Below the pieces are notes generated by a model that worked only from the letters and a program-made list of their open reading frames with translations, was not told the DNA's origin and did not search any database. Of a stretch of 64,000 bases of DNA, positions 18,197-26,597 are shown piece by piece (position 1 is the first letter of the stretch; every line of letters begins with the position of its first letter). The position numbers and the translations under genes are program-made. Source of the stretch: an uncultured Hyphomicrobiales bacterium (lineage in GTDB: Bacteria > Pseudomonadota > Alphaproteobacteria > Rhizobiales > Beijerinckiaceae); assembly GCA_903847605.1 (NCBI GenBank), contig CAINED010000044.1, forward strand, positions 124,001 to 188,000. Direction: 5' to 3'.

Positions 18197-19027
18197 CTAG
18201 GCCCGCTTGTTCCATAGGGTTCCCGGGACTGAAGTCTGCGGTACGTTCTTGCCGCCGGTTTTGCGGCCCTGAAATGTGTTGGCATAAAACGACCTGATGT
18301 CCGCCTCGTTTTCGAGAACGGTGATATCCGGCGCGACGGGAGAAAAGACGTAAACCGTATCGTCTTCGTGATTTTTATATTTTTCCTGATCGCCGTGCAG
18401 TATCATTGGCCTGCCTATGCGGCTGTTGATGAATGTCTGCACGTCCAGCAATTCCTTCGAGCGGACGTGTTTGAAGCCGAGCATTTTTTCATTGACCCAC
18501 ATCGTTTCGGCAGGCGCATCCGCCGGAACGATCGCGTAAAGATCGTAGTCGCCGTGAATATAGGTGCCCGCAGTAGCGAGGCCCGTTGGCGAGAAGATCA
18601 CGCAGCCATAATTCCTGTGCGATGGGTCCATCTGTACACGGTAACGATGGTGGGGATGATAAGCGACTTTCGGCTTGCCGCTTTCGTCATAGATGCGCCG
18701 GGCGACGAGAGGCTCGAAGGACAGCCATTCCTCTTCTGCTTTCGCAACCTTTTCCGGTTTGAAGGCGCTCCGGGGCACCTCATTGAAATCGACGACGAGG
18801 CCAGCGAGTTCGCGCATTTTTCCTTTTACGGCCACATTGTAGTCGGCCGTCTTCGCCTTGCAGTCGAAAGCCTTGGCCGAATAGCCGGGCACGCCCATGT
18901 AGTACACGGACAGTGGATTTGTCGCACGGAGAAGTATATAAACGCGATGCAACTTCGCCGCCATCCGGAAGATGGCTATGTCTTCGGCGCGAATGCCTTC
19001 GTCACTTTTAACATTGAATGCTCGCAT
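18197..19027 (-). CDS. ExoY/edema-factor-like nucleotidyl cyclase domain protein
   Basis: A 276-residue soluble protein that I assign to the anthrax edema factor/CyaA/ExoY class II cyclase family from motif spacing. Residues 13-36 match the lead-in helix and the V-x-x-x-RPV strand of these toxins. Lys52, Lys57 and Lys59 in AKAFDCKAKTADYN align with the TKGxxVKGKSSxWG phosphate-binding segment. Asp160 and Asp162 in GDYDLYAIVP align with TADYDLFAxAP, the metal-binding pair. His211 in LHGDQE aligns with the catalytic-loop HGTEQ. It lacks a signal peptide, translocation domain and the edema factor helical domain, and is shorter than ExoY. The start at 19027 was chosen because the frame upstream is a shadow of the EamA gene. 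Activity and secretion are inferred, not shown. Confidence 0.72.
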   Translation of the reverse strand: MRAFNVKSDEGIRAEDIAIFRMAAKLHRVYILLRATNPLSVYYMGVPGYSAKAFDCKAKTADYNVAVKGKMRELAGLVVDFNEVPRSAFKPEKVAKAEEEWLSFEPLVARRIYDESGKPKVAYHPHHRYRVQMDPSHRNYGCVIFSPTGLATAGTYIHGDYDLYAIVPADAPAETMWVNEKMLGFKHVRSKELLDVQTFINSRIGRPMILHGDQEKYKNHEDDTVYVFSPVAPDITVLENEADIRSFYANTFQGRKTGGKNVPQTSVPGTLWNKRA

Positions 19028-19146
19028 GGCGGCCTCGGCTGAATTGAAATCTGGCAGGGCTGCAATTCCCGGCAAGTGCCCGATTTTCGTTTTCCGACAA
19101 TAGCGCCCGAGACTACAAACGTGACCCGCGCAACGCAATACAGGCG

Positions 19147-20061
19147 TTACTTCGCCTTCCGCTTCTCGGTCAGCACCAGATAGATCGACGCGCCGACGAT
19201 GAGCGCCATGCCGACATAGCTCCACAGGCCCGGCAGTTCGCCGAAAAACAGATAGCCCAGCAGCGCGCCATAGACGATGCGGGCGTAATCGAGGGGGATC
19301 AGCGCGCTGGCGTCGCCGGTCTTGAACCCGTGCGTCAGCCAGCCCTGGCCGACAATGCCGAGAATGCCGGTCACGATCAGCCAGAATAACTCCCACGGCG
19401 TTGGCGTCAGCCACACGAACCAGGCGGGGATCGCCACGAACAATACGTTCCAGAAGGCGAAGTGAAACACGATGACTTTCGTGCTTTCGGTTTCCGTCAG
19501 CTTTTTCACCGTGATGATGGCGGCCGCGCCGAAGAGCGCGCCGGTCGCGCCGATCAGCACATTGATGTCGAAGCCCGAAGTAAACGGGCGCGCGTAAATC
19601 AGGATACCGCAGAAACCGACGCAGGCGATGGCCGCGCGCCGCATGCCCACAGCTTCGCCGAGCAGAAGCATGGCGAGCGGAATCGTCCAGAGCGGCCGCG
19701 AGAACTGCAACGCCATGGCGTCGGCGAGCAGGAGATGCGTGATCGACCAGAACAGGAAGGCGTTCGCCGCCGCGCCGAGAAAGCCGCGCAGCATGTGCAA
19801 CCGCAATTTCGGTGTGCGGAAGGGTTCGAGCGGCGCGTGACGGAAGAGCGGCAGCAGGATCGCGAGACCGACGAGCGAGCGGAAAAACTGCACTTCGAAG
19901 GGCGACAGGCGCTTGCCCAGAAACTTCACCAGCAGCGCCATCAGCGTCAGCGCGATCGCGCCCATCGAGACGAGAATCGCGCCACGCACGAATGGCGGCA
20001 CGGCAAGCCAGCGTTTTGCGATGGCGGCTCTTGGGGCCGCCAGCTGGTGGGGAAGGGCCAA
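19147..20061 (-). CDS. EamA/DMT-family transporter (paralogue 2)
   Basis: A 304-residue transporter with about ten membrane segments and two EamA repeats, closely related to the protein at 17100-18017. Shared stretches include MALQFSRPLW, RRAAIACVGF, ILIYARPFT, LTETESTKVI and GLWSYVGMALI. A long shadow frame runs antisense and another in the same strand; membrane pattern and paralogy identify this frame as real. The cyclase-like gene begins 119 bases downstream, so it may be read through from here. Confidence 0.9.
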   Translation of the reverse strand: MALPHQLAAPRAAIAKRWLAVPPFVRGAILVSMGAIALTLMALLVKFLGKRLSPFEVQFFRSLVGLAILLPLFRHAPLEPFRTPKLRLHMLRGFLGAAANAFLFWSITHLLLADAMALQFSRPLWTIPLAMLLLGEAVGMRRAAIACVGFCGILIYARPFTSGFDINVLIGATGALFGAAAIITVKKLTETESTKVIVFHFAFWNVLFVAIPAWFVWLTPTPWELFWLIVTGILGIVGQGWLTHGFKTGDASALIPLDYARIVYGALLGYLFFGELPGLWSYVGMALIVGASIYLVLTEKRKAK

Positions 20062-20197
20062 TGGTGGTTTCCGGAAACGCCGGCAAATCCGGCGGCTATT
20101 GTGAAGATGCAGTGAAAGATTATAGTCCGCCCGTCAAGGACGCGGCCATGCCCACGCTTGAGCGGGCCTACCGCGAGATTGGCAGGAGGAGTTTCGT

Positions 20198-21091
20198 ATG
20201 AACAGCAAGATTATCGTCACGATCGCGCCGACCGGCGGCATGGCTCCGCGCTCGGCGAGCCCGCATCTGCCGTTGCAGCCGCAGGAAATCGCCGACGATG
20301 TCTATCGCTGCTACAACGCGGGAGCGAGCGTCGTCGCCGTTCACGCGCGCCGTCCCGACGACCTGTGCACCTGCAATCCCGAAATCTACAAGGACATCAA
20401 CGCGCGCATCCGCGCGAAATGCGACATCATCATCAACAATTCGACGGGCGGCGGCATCAACGGCGACATGGTTCGCGAGCGCGGCGACGGCTTTCTGGAG
20501 TTCAATTTCGAAGAGCGCCTGAAGGGGATGGAGGGCGGCGCGGAAATGTGCACGCTCGACCCGACGACCATCATAGCCACCTTTGAAGGCCGCGAGATCG
20601 TGATGAATACCTCGCCCGAGCGCGTAAAAATTCTCGCGCAAGGCATGAAGGACCGAGGCATCAAGCCGGAGTGGGAAGTGTTTTCGCCGACACACCTCCT
20701 GCAGGACGTCACACGCTGCCTCGCGGCCGGCTACGACGAGCCGCCATACTTCATCAACTTCGTGCTGGGCGTCGACCGCGGGTTCCAGGGCGCGATGCCC
20801 TATTCGCCCAAAATACTTCAGCAAATGGTCGAACTGATGCCGAAGGACGCCATCTTCAACGTCAGCGCCGTCGGTCCTGCGCAACTCGAAGCGGGCGTGA
20901 TGTCGATCCTGCTCGGCGGCCATGTGCGTGTCGGCCTCGAGGACAATCTCTATTTCTCGCGCGGCCGTCTCGCGACCAATCTGGAACTCACCGAACGAAT
21001 CGTGCGCATCATCCGCGAGATGGGGCTCGAGCCCGCGACACCCGCCGAAGCGCGCGAGATCATGGGGCTGCCGCGGCGCAAACCGTCATAA
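20198..21091 (+). CDS. 3-keto-5-aminohexanoate cleavage (BKACE/DUF849) family protein
   Basis: A 297-residue TIM-barrel protein of the BKACE family, enzymes that condense a beta-keto acid with acetyl-CoA. Recognisable parts: IIVTIAPTGG at the N-terminus, INNSTGGG, and the C-terminal HVRVGLEDNLY with the metal Glu. The metal-binding H-x-H of the family reads AVH here (Ala47, His49), so one His ligand is missing. AGGAGG lies eight bases upstream of the ATG. It is divergent from the EamA gene and stands alone, so the substrate is unknown. Confidence 0.87.
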   Translation: MNSKIIVTIAPTGGMAPRSASPHLPLQPQEIADDVYRCYNAGASVVAVHARRPDDLCTCNPEIYKDINARIRAKCDIIINNSTGGGINGDMVRERGDGFLEFNFEERLKGMEGGAEMCTLDPTTIIATFEGREIVMNTSPERVKILAQGMKDRGIKPEWEVFSPTHLLQDVTRCLAAGYDEPPYFINFVLGVDRGFQGAMPYSPKILQQMVELMPKDAIFNVSAVGPAQLEAGVMSILLGGHVRVGLEDNLYFSRGRLATNLELTERIVRIIREMGLEPATPAEAREIMGLPRRKPS

Positions 21092-21134
21092 GTTTCAAGC
21101 AGTCAACCGAACTGCAATACGCACCCCTTGGGCA

Positions 21135-21554
21135 TCAGGCCCAGGGCGCATAGGTGCCGTTGTCGTATATGCGCCAGCTCTTGAGGCCGGATTTGGCAAC
21201 GACCACATGGCCTTCCTTCGCCTTGGCGACGAGCAGCTTGAAGACGAGTTCGTTCTTCCGCCAGATCATCGGCGTCGCGGGATCGACGACCGCCTGATAC
21301 TCGTCGGAGTCGGGGTCGATCTGGATGATCGTTCCGGTCAGGTCCGGCCGCAGTTTGGGGCCAAGCTCGCGCTCCTGCAGCCATTCGCATTCGTAGTCGC
21401 GGCATACCTGCGGGCGGCGATGGTAGATCTTGCAGCCCTTGCCGATCTTGCAATGCTGGCAGAGCGGTCCCGGCTCCTTGTTCAACTCCTCGATCCACAA
21501 CACCTTGCAGCACATGGTGCAGGGGCCGCAGCTCTTGCCGGGTATCGACGCCAT
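21135..21554 (-). CDS. YkgJ-like cysteine cluster protein
   Basis: A 139-residue cytoplasmic protein with a Cys-rich N-terminus: CGPCTMCC, then CQHCKIGKGC and VCRDYEC. This pattern fits the zinc- or iron-chelating YkgJ domain. The C-terminal half is beta-rich and has no Cys. The start at 21554 puts the CxxCxxCC motif close to the N-terminus, as in the family. It converges with the BKACE gene. No specific role is established. Confidence 0.78.
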   Translation of the reverse strand: MASIPGKSCGPCTMCCKVLWIEELNKEPGPLCQHCKIGKGCKIYHRRPQVCRDYECEWLQERELGPKLRPDLTGTIIQIDPDSDEYQAVVDPATPMIWRKNELVFKLLVAKAKEGHVVVAKSGLKSWRIYDNGTYAPWA

Positions 21555-21630
21555 CGGAACTTCTCTCGTGCTCGGGCAAAGCAAATATTCGGCGCGAATC
21601 CGCGCGCGGATTCTCCTTCTTCATGAGAAC

Positions 21631-21657
21631 GCGCCCGCTGGCAACCAGCCGGGCGCG
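21631..21657 (-). terminator. Candidate terminator hairpin after the ABC binding-protein gene
   Basis: Imperfect stem GCGCCCG-CTGG, loop CAA, CCAG-C-CGGGCGC, about 30 bases past the stop at 21688. It is stable but has few Ts after it, so it may instead be a regulatory or 5'-UTR structure of the YkgJ-like gene. Confidence 0.4.
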
Positions 21658-21687
21658 CAATCTACAGGTTTTGAGAAGTCTAAAGGA

Positions 21688-22614
21688 TCAATTCCAGATC
21701 AGCTTTTCCGGATCGAGCTTGCTGCTGTAGAGCGAGAATTCCTTGCCAAGCTCGATATAGGGGACAAGATCCTGCGGGCTGGCGGCGATGGTCAGGCTCG
21801 GCGGCGGCTTCGGCGCAGTGAAACCAAAGGCCTTTTGTTCCATCCGGCTCGCTTCCGTCCAGTCGTCGTAAATAAATTTGTTGCTCTCTTCGAGACCCTT
21901 GCGAAATCCTTCTACGGTCTTGCGATTGGCGTTCGCCCACTGGCGTGTCGCGATATAGGCAATCATCAAGAGATCGGAATTCACGTCAGCCACATATTCG
22001 GCGACGATCTTGCCGGTGCCGCCCTGAACGATGCGGGAGCGGATTGGATCGGTCACGGTGGCCGCATCCACGGTGCCGCTCTTCAGCAGATCGGACATCT
22101 GCGGGAAACCGGCCTCGATGAACTGCACGTCGCGCAGATTGACCCCGCGGTCCTTCAGCCATTTCTTGACGAAGATATCCATGGTACTGTTGAGCCCGGC
22201 GACGGCAATTTTCTTGCCCTTGAAATCGGCGGGGTTCTGATAGGAAAACTCGTTCCGAATAGCGAGGCCGATCTTCGACGCCGCCCTGGTGTGCCGCGTA
22301 GCGCCGGAAACGACGACGAGATCCAGACCGCCATCCACGGCTTGCAAAAAGAGAGGGATGGTCGCGCTGCCGATCTGTATGCTGCCGGAAACGAGACCCG
22401 GCGGCACATGCACAATGATCGGCAGTTTGACCGGCGTCACGTCGACGCCATGTTTGGCGAACAGACCCTTTTCCGGTCCGACAACCATTGGCACGAAATC
22501 GGACGCTGTGACGTGACCGACGGATATCTTCGCGTTCTGCGCGAGCAGATCGCTGCTGCGCAACACGAACGGCATAGAGACGGCGCCCATCAGGGCGTGA
22601 CGGCGTGTAAGCAT
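21688..22614 (-). CDS. ABC transporter substrate-binding protein (NMT1/SsuA-like)
   Basis: A 308-residue periplasmic binding protein. The N-terminus MLTRRHALMGAV with a hydrophobic stretch and LLAQ cleavage region resembles a Tat signal. The mature part (KISVGHVTASDFVPMVVG; GLFAKHGVDV) is typical of nitrate/taurine/thiamin-precursor type binding proteins. No permease or ATPase gene is nearby. It ends a co-directional run: reductase, VOC, GST, VOC, then this gene, which suggests uptake of an aromatic or sulfonated compound metabolised by that cluster. Confidence 0.87.
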   Translation of the reverse strand: MLTRRHALMGAVSMPFVLRSSDLLAQNAKISVGHVTASDFVPMVVGPEKGLFAKHGVDVTPVKLPIIVHVPPGLVSGSIQIGSATIPLFLQAVDGGLDLVVVSGATRHTRAASKIGLAIRNEFSYQNPADFKGKKIAVAGLNSTMDIFVKKWLKDRGVNLRDVQFIEAGFPQMSDLLKSGTVDAATVTDPIRSRIVQGGTGKIVAEYVADVNSDLLMIAYIATRQWANANRKTVEGFRKGLEESNKFIYDDWTEASRMEQKAFGFTAPKPPPSLTIAASPQDLVPYIELGKEFSLYSSKLDPEKLIWN

Positions 22615-22658
22615 TTAATTCCTCCCTCGGGTGAATCCAGATCGTCGACGCAAGATCA

Positions 22659-23087
22659 TCAGTGCTTGTCGCCGGTGGCGAACAGGCGATCGTAATGGGC
22701 GAGATCGACATGCGCGATCTCCCACCATACATGGTTCAGGTCCTGCAGCATGAAGCTTTTCACGCCGCCTTCGCTGACGACATCGGTGACCTTCTTGATG
22801 GCATAGTCGTCGCGATGGGTGAGTGCCGCCTTGTGCGATGCCTCGACCTCGGCATCGCTGTCGACGGCGAGGCGAAAACGGTTCTCCGGCCCCTGATCTT
22901 TCTGCTCGCCATCCACGCAGACGCAGACCACGGACCATGGCCCGCCTTTCCACATATACTGCGCTTCCGCCAGCGGACGCACCACGTCGATCCCCAGGAA
23001 CTCGTTCAGGAAGCGTCGCGTCGCCGCAATGTCGTTGCACTCGATGGTGCCATGCGAAAGCTGTTCGGTCTGCACGAGAGCGTTCAT
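22659..23087 (-). CDS. VOC (glyoxalase/dioxygenase-fold) family protein
   Basis: A 142-residue vicinal-oxygen-chelate protein. One metal ligand is the His in LSHGTIECNDI and the other the Glu in HVWWEIAHVD, consistent with a bound metal. Two beta-alpha-beta-beta-beta repeats fit the length. It lies between a GST gene (14 bases from its stop to the GST side) and the binding-protein gene, and is one of two VOC genes in this cluster, so it is probably catabolic. Reaction unknown. Confidence 0.82.
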   Translation of the reverse strand: MNALVQTEQLSHGTIECNDIAATRRFLNEFLGIDVVRPLAEAQYMWKGGPWSVVCVCVDGEQKDQGPENRFRLAVDSDAEVEASHKAALTHRDDYAIKKVTDVVSEGGVKSFMLQDLNHVWWEIAHVDLAHYDRLFATGDKH

Positions 23088-23101
23088 TGGCGTTTCCTCA
23101 A

Positions 23102-23881
23102 TCAGCGTGTTTCGGATTCCAGTTTCTTGCCGAGGCCGACCTCTTCATATCCGCCGCCGCTCTCATCCGGCCAGTTCACAGCCTTCTCGAATGAAGGTCG
23201 AGCTGAAATCCGCCTGTACCATGCATCCACATTCGGACGCAGGCTCGGCGACCAGAACTTGCCGGCGCCGAGCGCCCAGAGCCGGTACATGTACGGCGCG
23301 ACATTGATATCGGCCAATGTGAACTGCTCCCCGACAATCCACGGGACGGGATCAAGAAGCGCGTCCATCTCGTCGAGCAACTTTTCGAGCGTGACGATAC
23401 ATTGCCCGAGTTCATCTGGCCCGATTTCCCCGCGCAAGGCGCGGCCGTGGATCTCCTGATAGAAGGGAAGCGGGCGCCGTTTCACGGCTTCGGCGAGTTC
23501 CTCGTCGCTCCAGCGATTGCGCAGTTTCGGCAGCAGATATTTGACCGCGGTAAGTTTCACGATCGAAGGAAATTCGTCTTCGCAGCGGCGCGTGAATTCG
23601 CGCATGCGTGCTGCCTTGAGCGGATCGGCCGGAACGAGCGAGGGCCCCTTGAATGCCGCGTCGATATATTCGTTGATGACAGTGGACTCGCGAATGGGCT
23701 GGCCGTCATGCACGAGCGTGGGGACGACTCCACCGGGATTGATCGCGAGATATTCCGGCTTCGTTTGATCGAGCTTGAAGAGATCGACGTAGCGGCTTGT
23801 CCAGGCAACGCCCTTTTCCTCCAGCGCCATCCGGCAGCGCACGGAGCAAACGGAACTCCAGAAGTGATATAGCTCGATCAT
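23102..23881 (-). CDS. Glutathione S-transferase family protein
   Basis: A 259-residue GST. The thioredoxin-like N-terminal domain opens MIELYHFWSSVCSVRCR; the Ser/Cys region near residues 9-12 is the glutathione-activating position. PTLVHDGQPIRESTVINEYID is the typical glutathione-binding segment (cis-Pro and Glu-Ser). An all-helical C-terminal domain follows. The start at 23881 matches the family, 11 bases past the preceding VOC stop. In context it probably acts on an electrophilic or aromatic intermediate. Confidence 0.88.
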   Translation of the reverse strand: MIELYHFWSSVCSVRCRMALEEKGVAWTSRYVDLFKLDQTKPEYLAINPGGVVPTLVHDGQPIRESTVINEYIDAAFKGPSLVPADPLKAARMREFTRRCEDEFPSIVKLTAVKYLLPKLRNRWSDEELAEAVKRRPLPFYQEIHGRALRGEIGPDELGQCIVTLEKLLDEMDALLDPVPWIVGEQFTLADINVAPYMYRLWALGAGKFWSPSLRPNVDAWYRRISARPSFEKAVNWPDESGGGYEEVGLGKKLESETR

Positions 23882-23892
23882 GCCCGGCGCCC

Positions 23893-24387
23893 TCAGTGCT
23901 GATCGCCCTTCTGGCGCAAGGTCGTGTAGAGAAGGTCCGGCGTGCGATATTCGATTTCCCACCAGTTGCTGTCGCCATCGACGAAATAGAGCGCGTAGGA
24001 ACCGTGGCGGAAGCGCGGCTTCTGCACGCGGCCGATGCCGTAGTCCTTCTGTTTTGCTGAAATCTTCTCGAAGGCTTCGTCGACGGCGGCCTGACTCGGC
24101 ACGGCGACGCCCCAGTGGTTCAGCATTTCCTGCGGTACGGCGATGTCTTCGACCTCGCGCGCCTCAAGAATCCAGTAGGGCTGTCCCGCAAGCTTTTCGC
24201 CTGTTTTGTGGCCCTTTTCGCGGATCAGCAGCACGCCTTTTTCGGGCTCGACGCATTCGAGGTTCAGGACCTCTTCACACATGCGGCGCGCGCGCTTGAT
24301 ATCCTTGGTCAGAAAGGTGCCGCCGATGAGCAGCGAGGGTTTCACATGCGAAGCTGCTGCGCCCTGGGGCCTGGTCATCACATTCAT
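23893..24387 (-). CDS. VOC family protein
   Basis: A 164-residue VOC-fold protein with opening LLIGGTFLTKDIKRARRMCE and ending SYALYFVDGDSNWWEIEYR. The final Glu is the expected metal ligand. At the first position, where His is usual, no His is obvious, so metal binding is uncertain. It sits 36 bases after the reductase gene and 11 bases before the GST gene, on the same strand. Confidence 0.8.
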   Translation of the reverse strand: MNVMTRPQGAAASHVKPSLLIGGTFLTKDIKRARRMCEEVLNLECVEPEKGVLLIREKGHKTGEKLAGQPYWILEAREVEDIAVPQEMLNHWGVAVPSQAAVDEAFEKISAKQKDYGIGRVQKPRFRHGSYALYFVDGDSNWWEIEYRTPDLLYTTLRQKGDQH

Positions 24388-24423
24388 GGCGTTGCTCCCG
24401 AAATTTGCGCCATCCTTGCGCGA

Positions 24424-25377
24424 TTAGAGGTCGAGGACAAGCGTTTCGCCGGGCATGGCGCGGGAAACGCAGACCTGAATGAATTTTTCCCGTTCCTCGT
24501 CGGTGAGCACTTCGTCGCGATGATCGGCAACGCCCGACAGCAGCTTGACCTTGCAGGTGCCGCAAACGCCATCCGTGCAAAGCACCTTGATCTTGTACCC
24601 CTCGGCCTTCAGCACATCGAGGATCTTTTTGTCGGGCGGGACGTGGAGAGTCCTGCCGGATTTTTGCAGCACGACATCGAAGGCCTGATCGGTGCTGCGC
24701 GGCGCGGTCGCGGCCTCGTCGCCGTGAAAGAGTTCGAAATGGACCGAACCCTTCGGCCAGTCCGGCGTCGCCTCGCGCACCGCCCGGATGAGTTCGAGCG
24801 GACCGCAGACATAGACATGCGCGGCGGAAGGGCGCTCTTTCAAAAGCGTTGCGACATCCAGCCTTTTGGCAGCGTCGCCGCCGCTGCAATGCATGGTCAG
24901 GCGCGTTCCGGCGAGCGCTTCGACTTCAGGCGCGAAGGCCGCTTCGTCGCGCATGCGCGCGTAATAATGGAAACGATAGTCCGCCTCGGTAGCGTTCAAT
25001 CGATGCGCCATGGCGATCAGCGGCGTCACGCCGATGCCGCCGGCAATCAGAATGTAATGCGCGCCGGCTTCATTCAGCGGAAAATGATTGATCGGTTCGC
25101 TGGCCGTGAGGACATCGCCGACTTTCAACTTGTCGTGGATCCATATGGACCCGCCCTTGCTCTCGTGATCGAGCAGCACGCCGGTGACATAGCGATGCGT
25201 TTCAGCGGGATCGTTCAGCAGCGAGTAGGAACGCTCGATGCCGTTGCCGAGCGTCAAATCGATATGCGCGCCAGCGGTGAAGGCGGGCAAAGCGACTCCT
25301 TCGGCTGCGCGCAAGTCGATCTCGATGACGCGTGGCGCGGCTTTGCGGATCGCATGGACTTTGAGTTGCAAGGACAA
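24424..25377 (-). CDS. PDR/VanB-type ferredoxin-NAD(P)H reductase component
   Basis: A reductase of the phthalate dioxygenase reductase/VanB type. Order: flavin-binding barrel with RSYSLLND, the NAD-binding domain with GGIGVTPLIAMAHRL, then a C-terminal plant-type 2Fe-2S domain whose Cys ligands lie in CTDGVCGTCK and QVCVSRA. I chose a TTG start at 25377 because GGAGG lies 10 bases upstream and the 317-residue length fits VanB; an ATG at 25455 would add 26 residues unlike the family. No oxygenase subunit is adjacent, so the terminal acceptor is unknown. First gene of the catabolic cluster. Confidence 0.87.
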   Translation of the reverse strand: MSLQLKVHAIRKAAPRVIEIDLRAAEGVALPAFTAGAHIDLTLGNGIERSYSLLNDPAETHRYVTGVLLDHESKGGSIWIHDKLKVGDVLTASEPINHFPLNEAGAHYILIAGGIGVTPLIAMAHRLNATEADYRFHYYARMRDEAAFAPEVEALAGTRLTMHCSGGDAAKRLDVATLLKERPSAAHVYVCGPLELIRAVREATPDWPKGSVHFELFHGDEAATAPRSTDQAFDVVLQKSGRTLHVPPDKKILDVLKAEGYKIKVLCTDGVCGTCKVKLLSGVADHRDEVLTDEEREKFIQVCVSRAMPGETLVLDL

Positions 25378-25474
25378 GCTGCGGCTTCCTCCAGTTATTG
25401 AAGGCAGCTTACCGGCATCGTGGTGTAGCGGCAATCGGGACAGAATGTCCCGCAATGAATTGCTATGCGGTACA

Positions 25475-25506
25475 AATAAAAACGCCCGGCCATGCAGGGC
25501 CGGGCG
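25475..25506 (-). terminator. Rho-independent terminator of the dienelactone hydrolase gene
   Basis: A perfect 9-bp stem CGCCCGGCC/GGCCGGGCG with a 6-base loop, followed on the minus strand by TTTTTATTT. It lies 25 bases past the stop at 25531 and also separates this gene from the reductase gene downstream. Confidence 0.9.
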
Positions 25507-25530
25507 CTCGTTGCCTTAAATTCCGATGCC

Positions 25531-26430
<900 letters not shown>

Positions 26431-26597
26431 GTTTTCGTGCCTCCCTTCTGGCAGCCCGCGTGGGCGGAGCCGGAAATTTGCACAGGGCGTCACGCCCGCC
26501 AAGGGGGTGTCCAAATACGCACGCAAACGTGAAGCGACGGCGGATTTGACGCCCAAGTCCGTAAAGCCGAAAGTACCGGCAAACGCGGGAGGAATTT

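Noticed and set aside
19030-20086. N-terminal extension of the cyclase-like frame up to 20086 (629 codons in all)
   Set aside because: This stretch is in another frame of the EamA gene at 19147-20061; it is Arg/Ala-rich with no membrane pattern, and MRAFNV at 19027 begins the conserved part.
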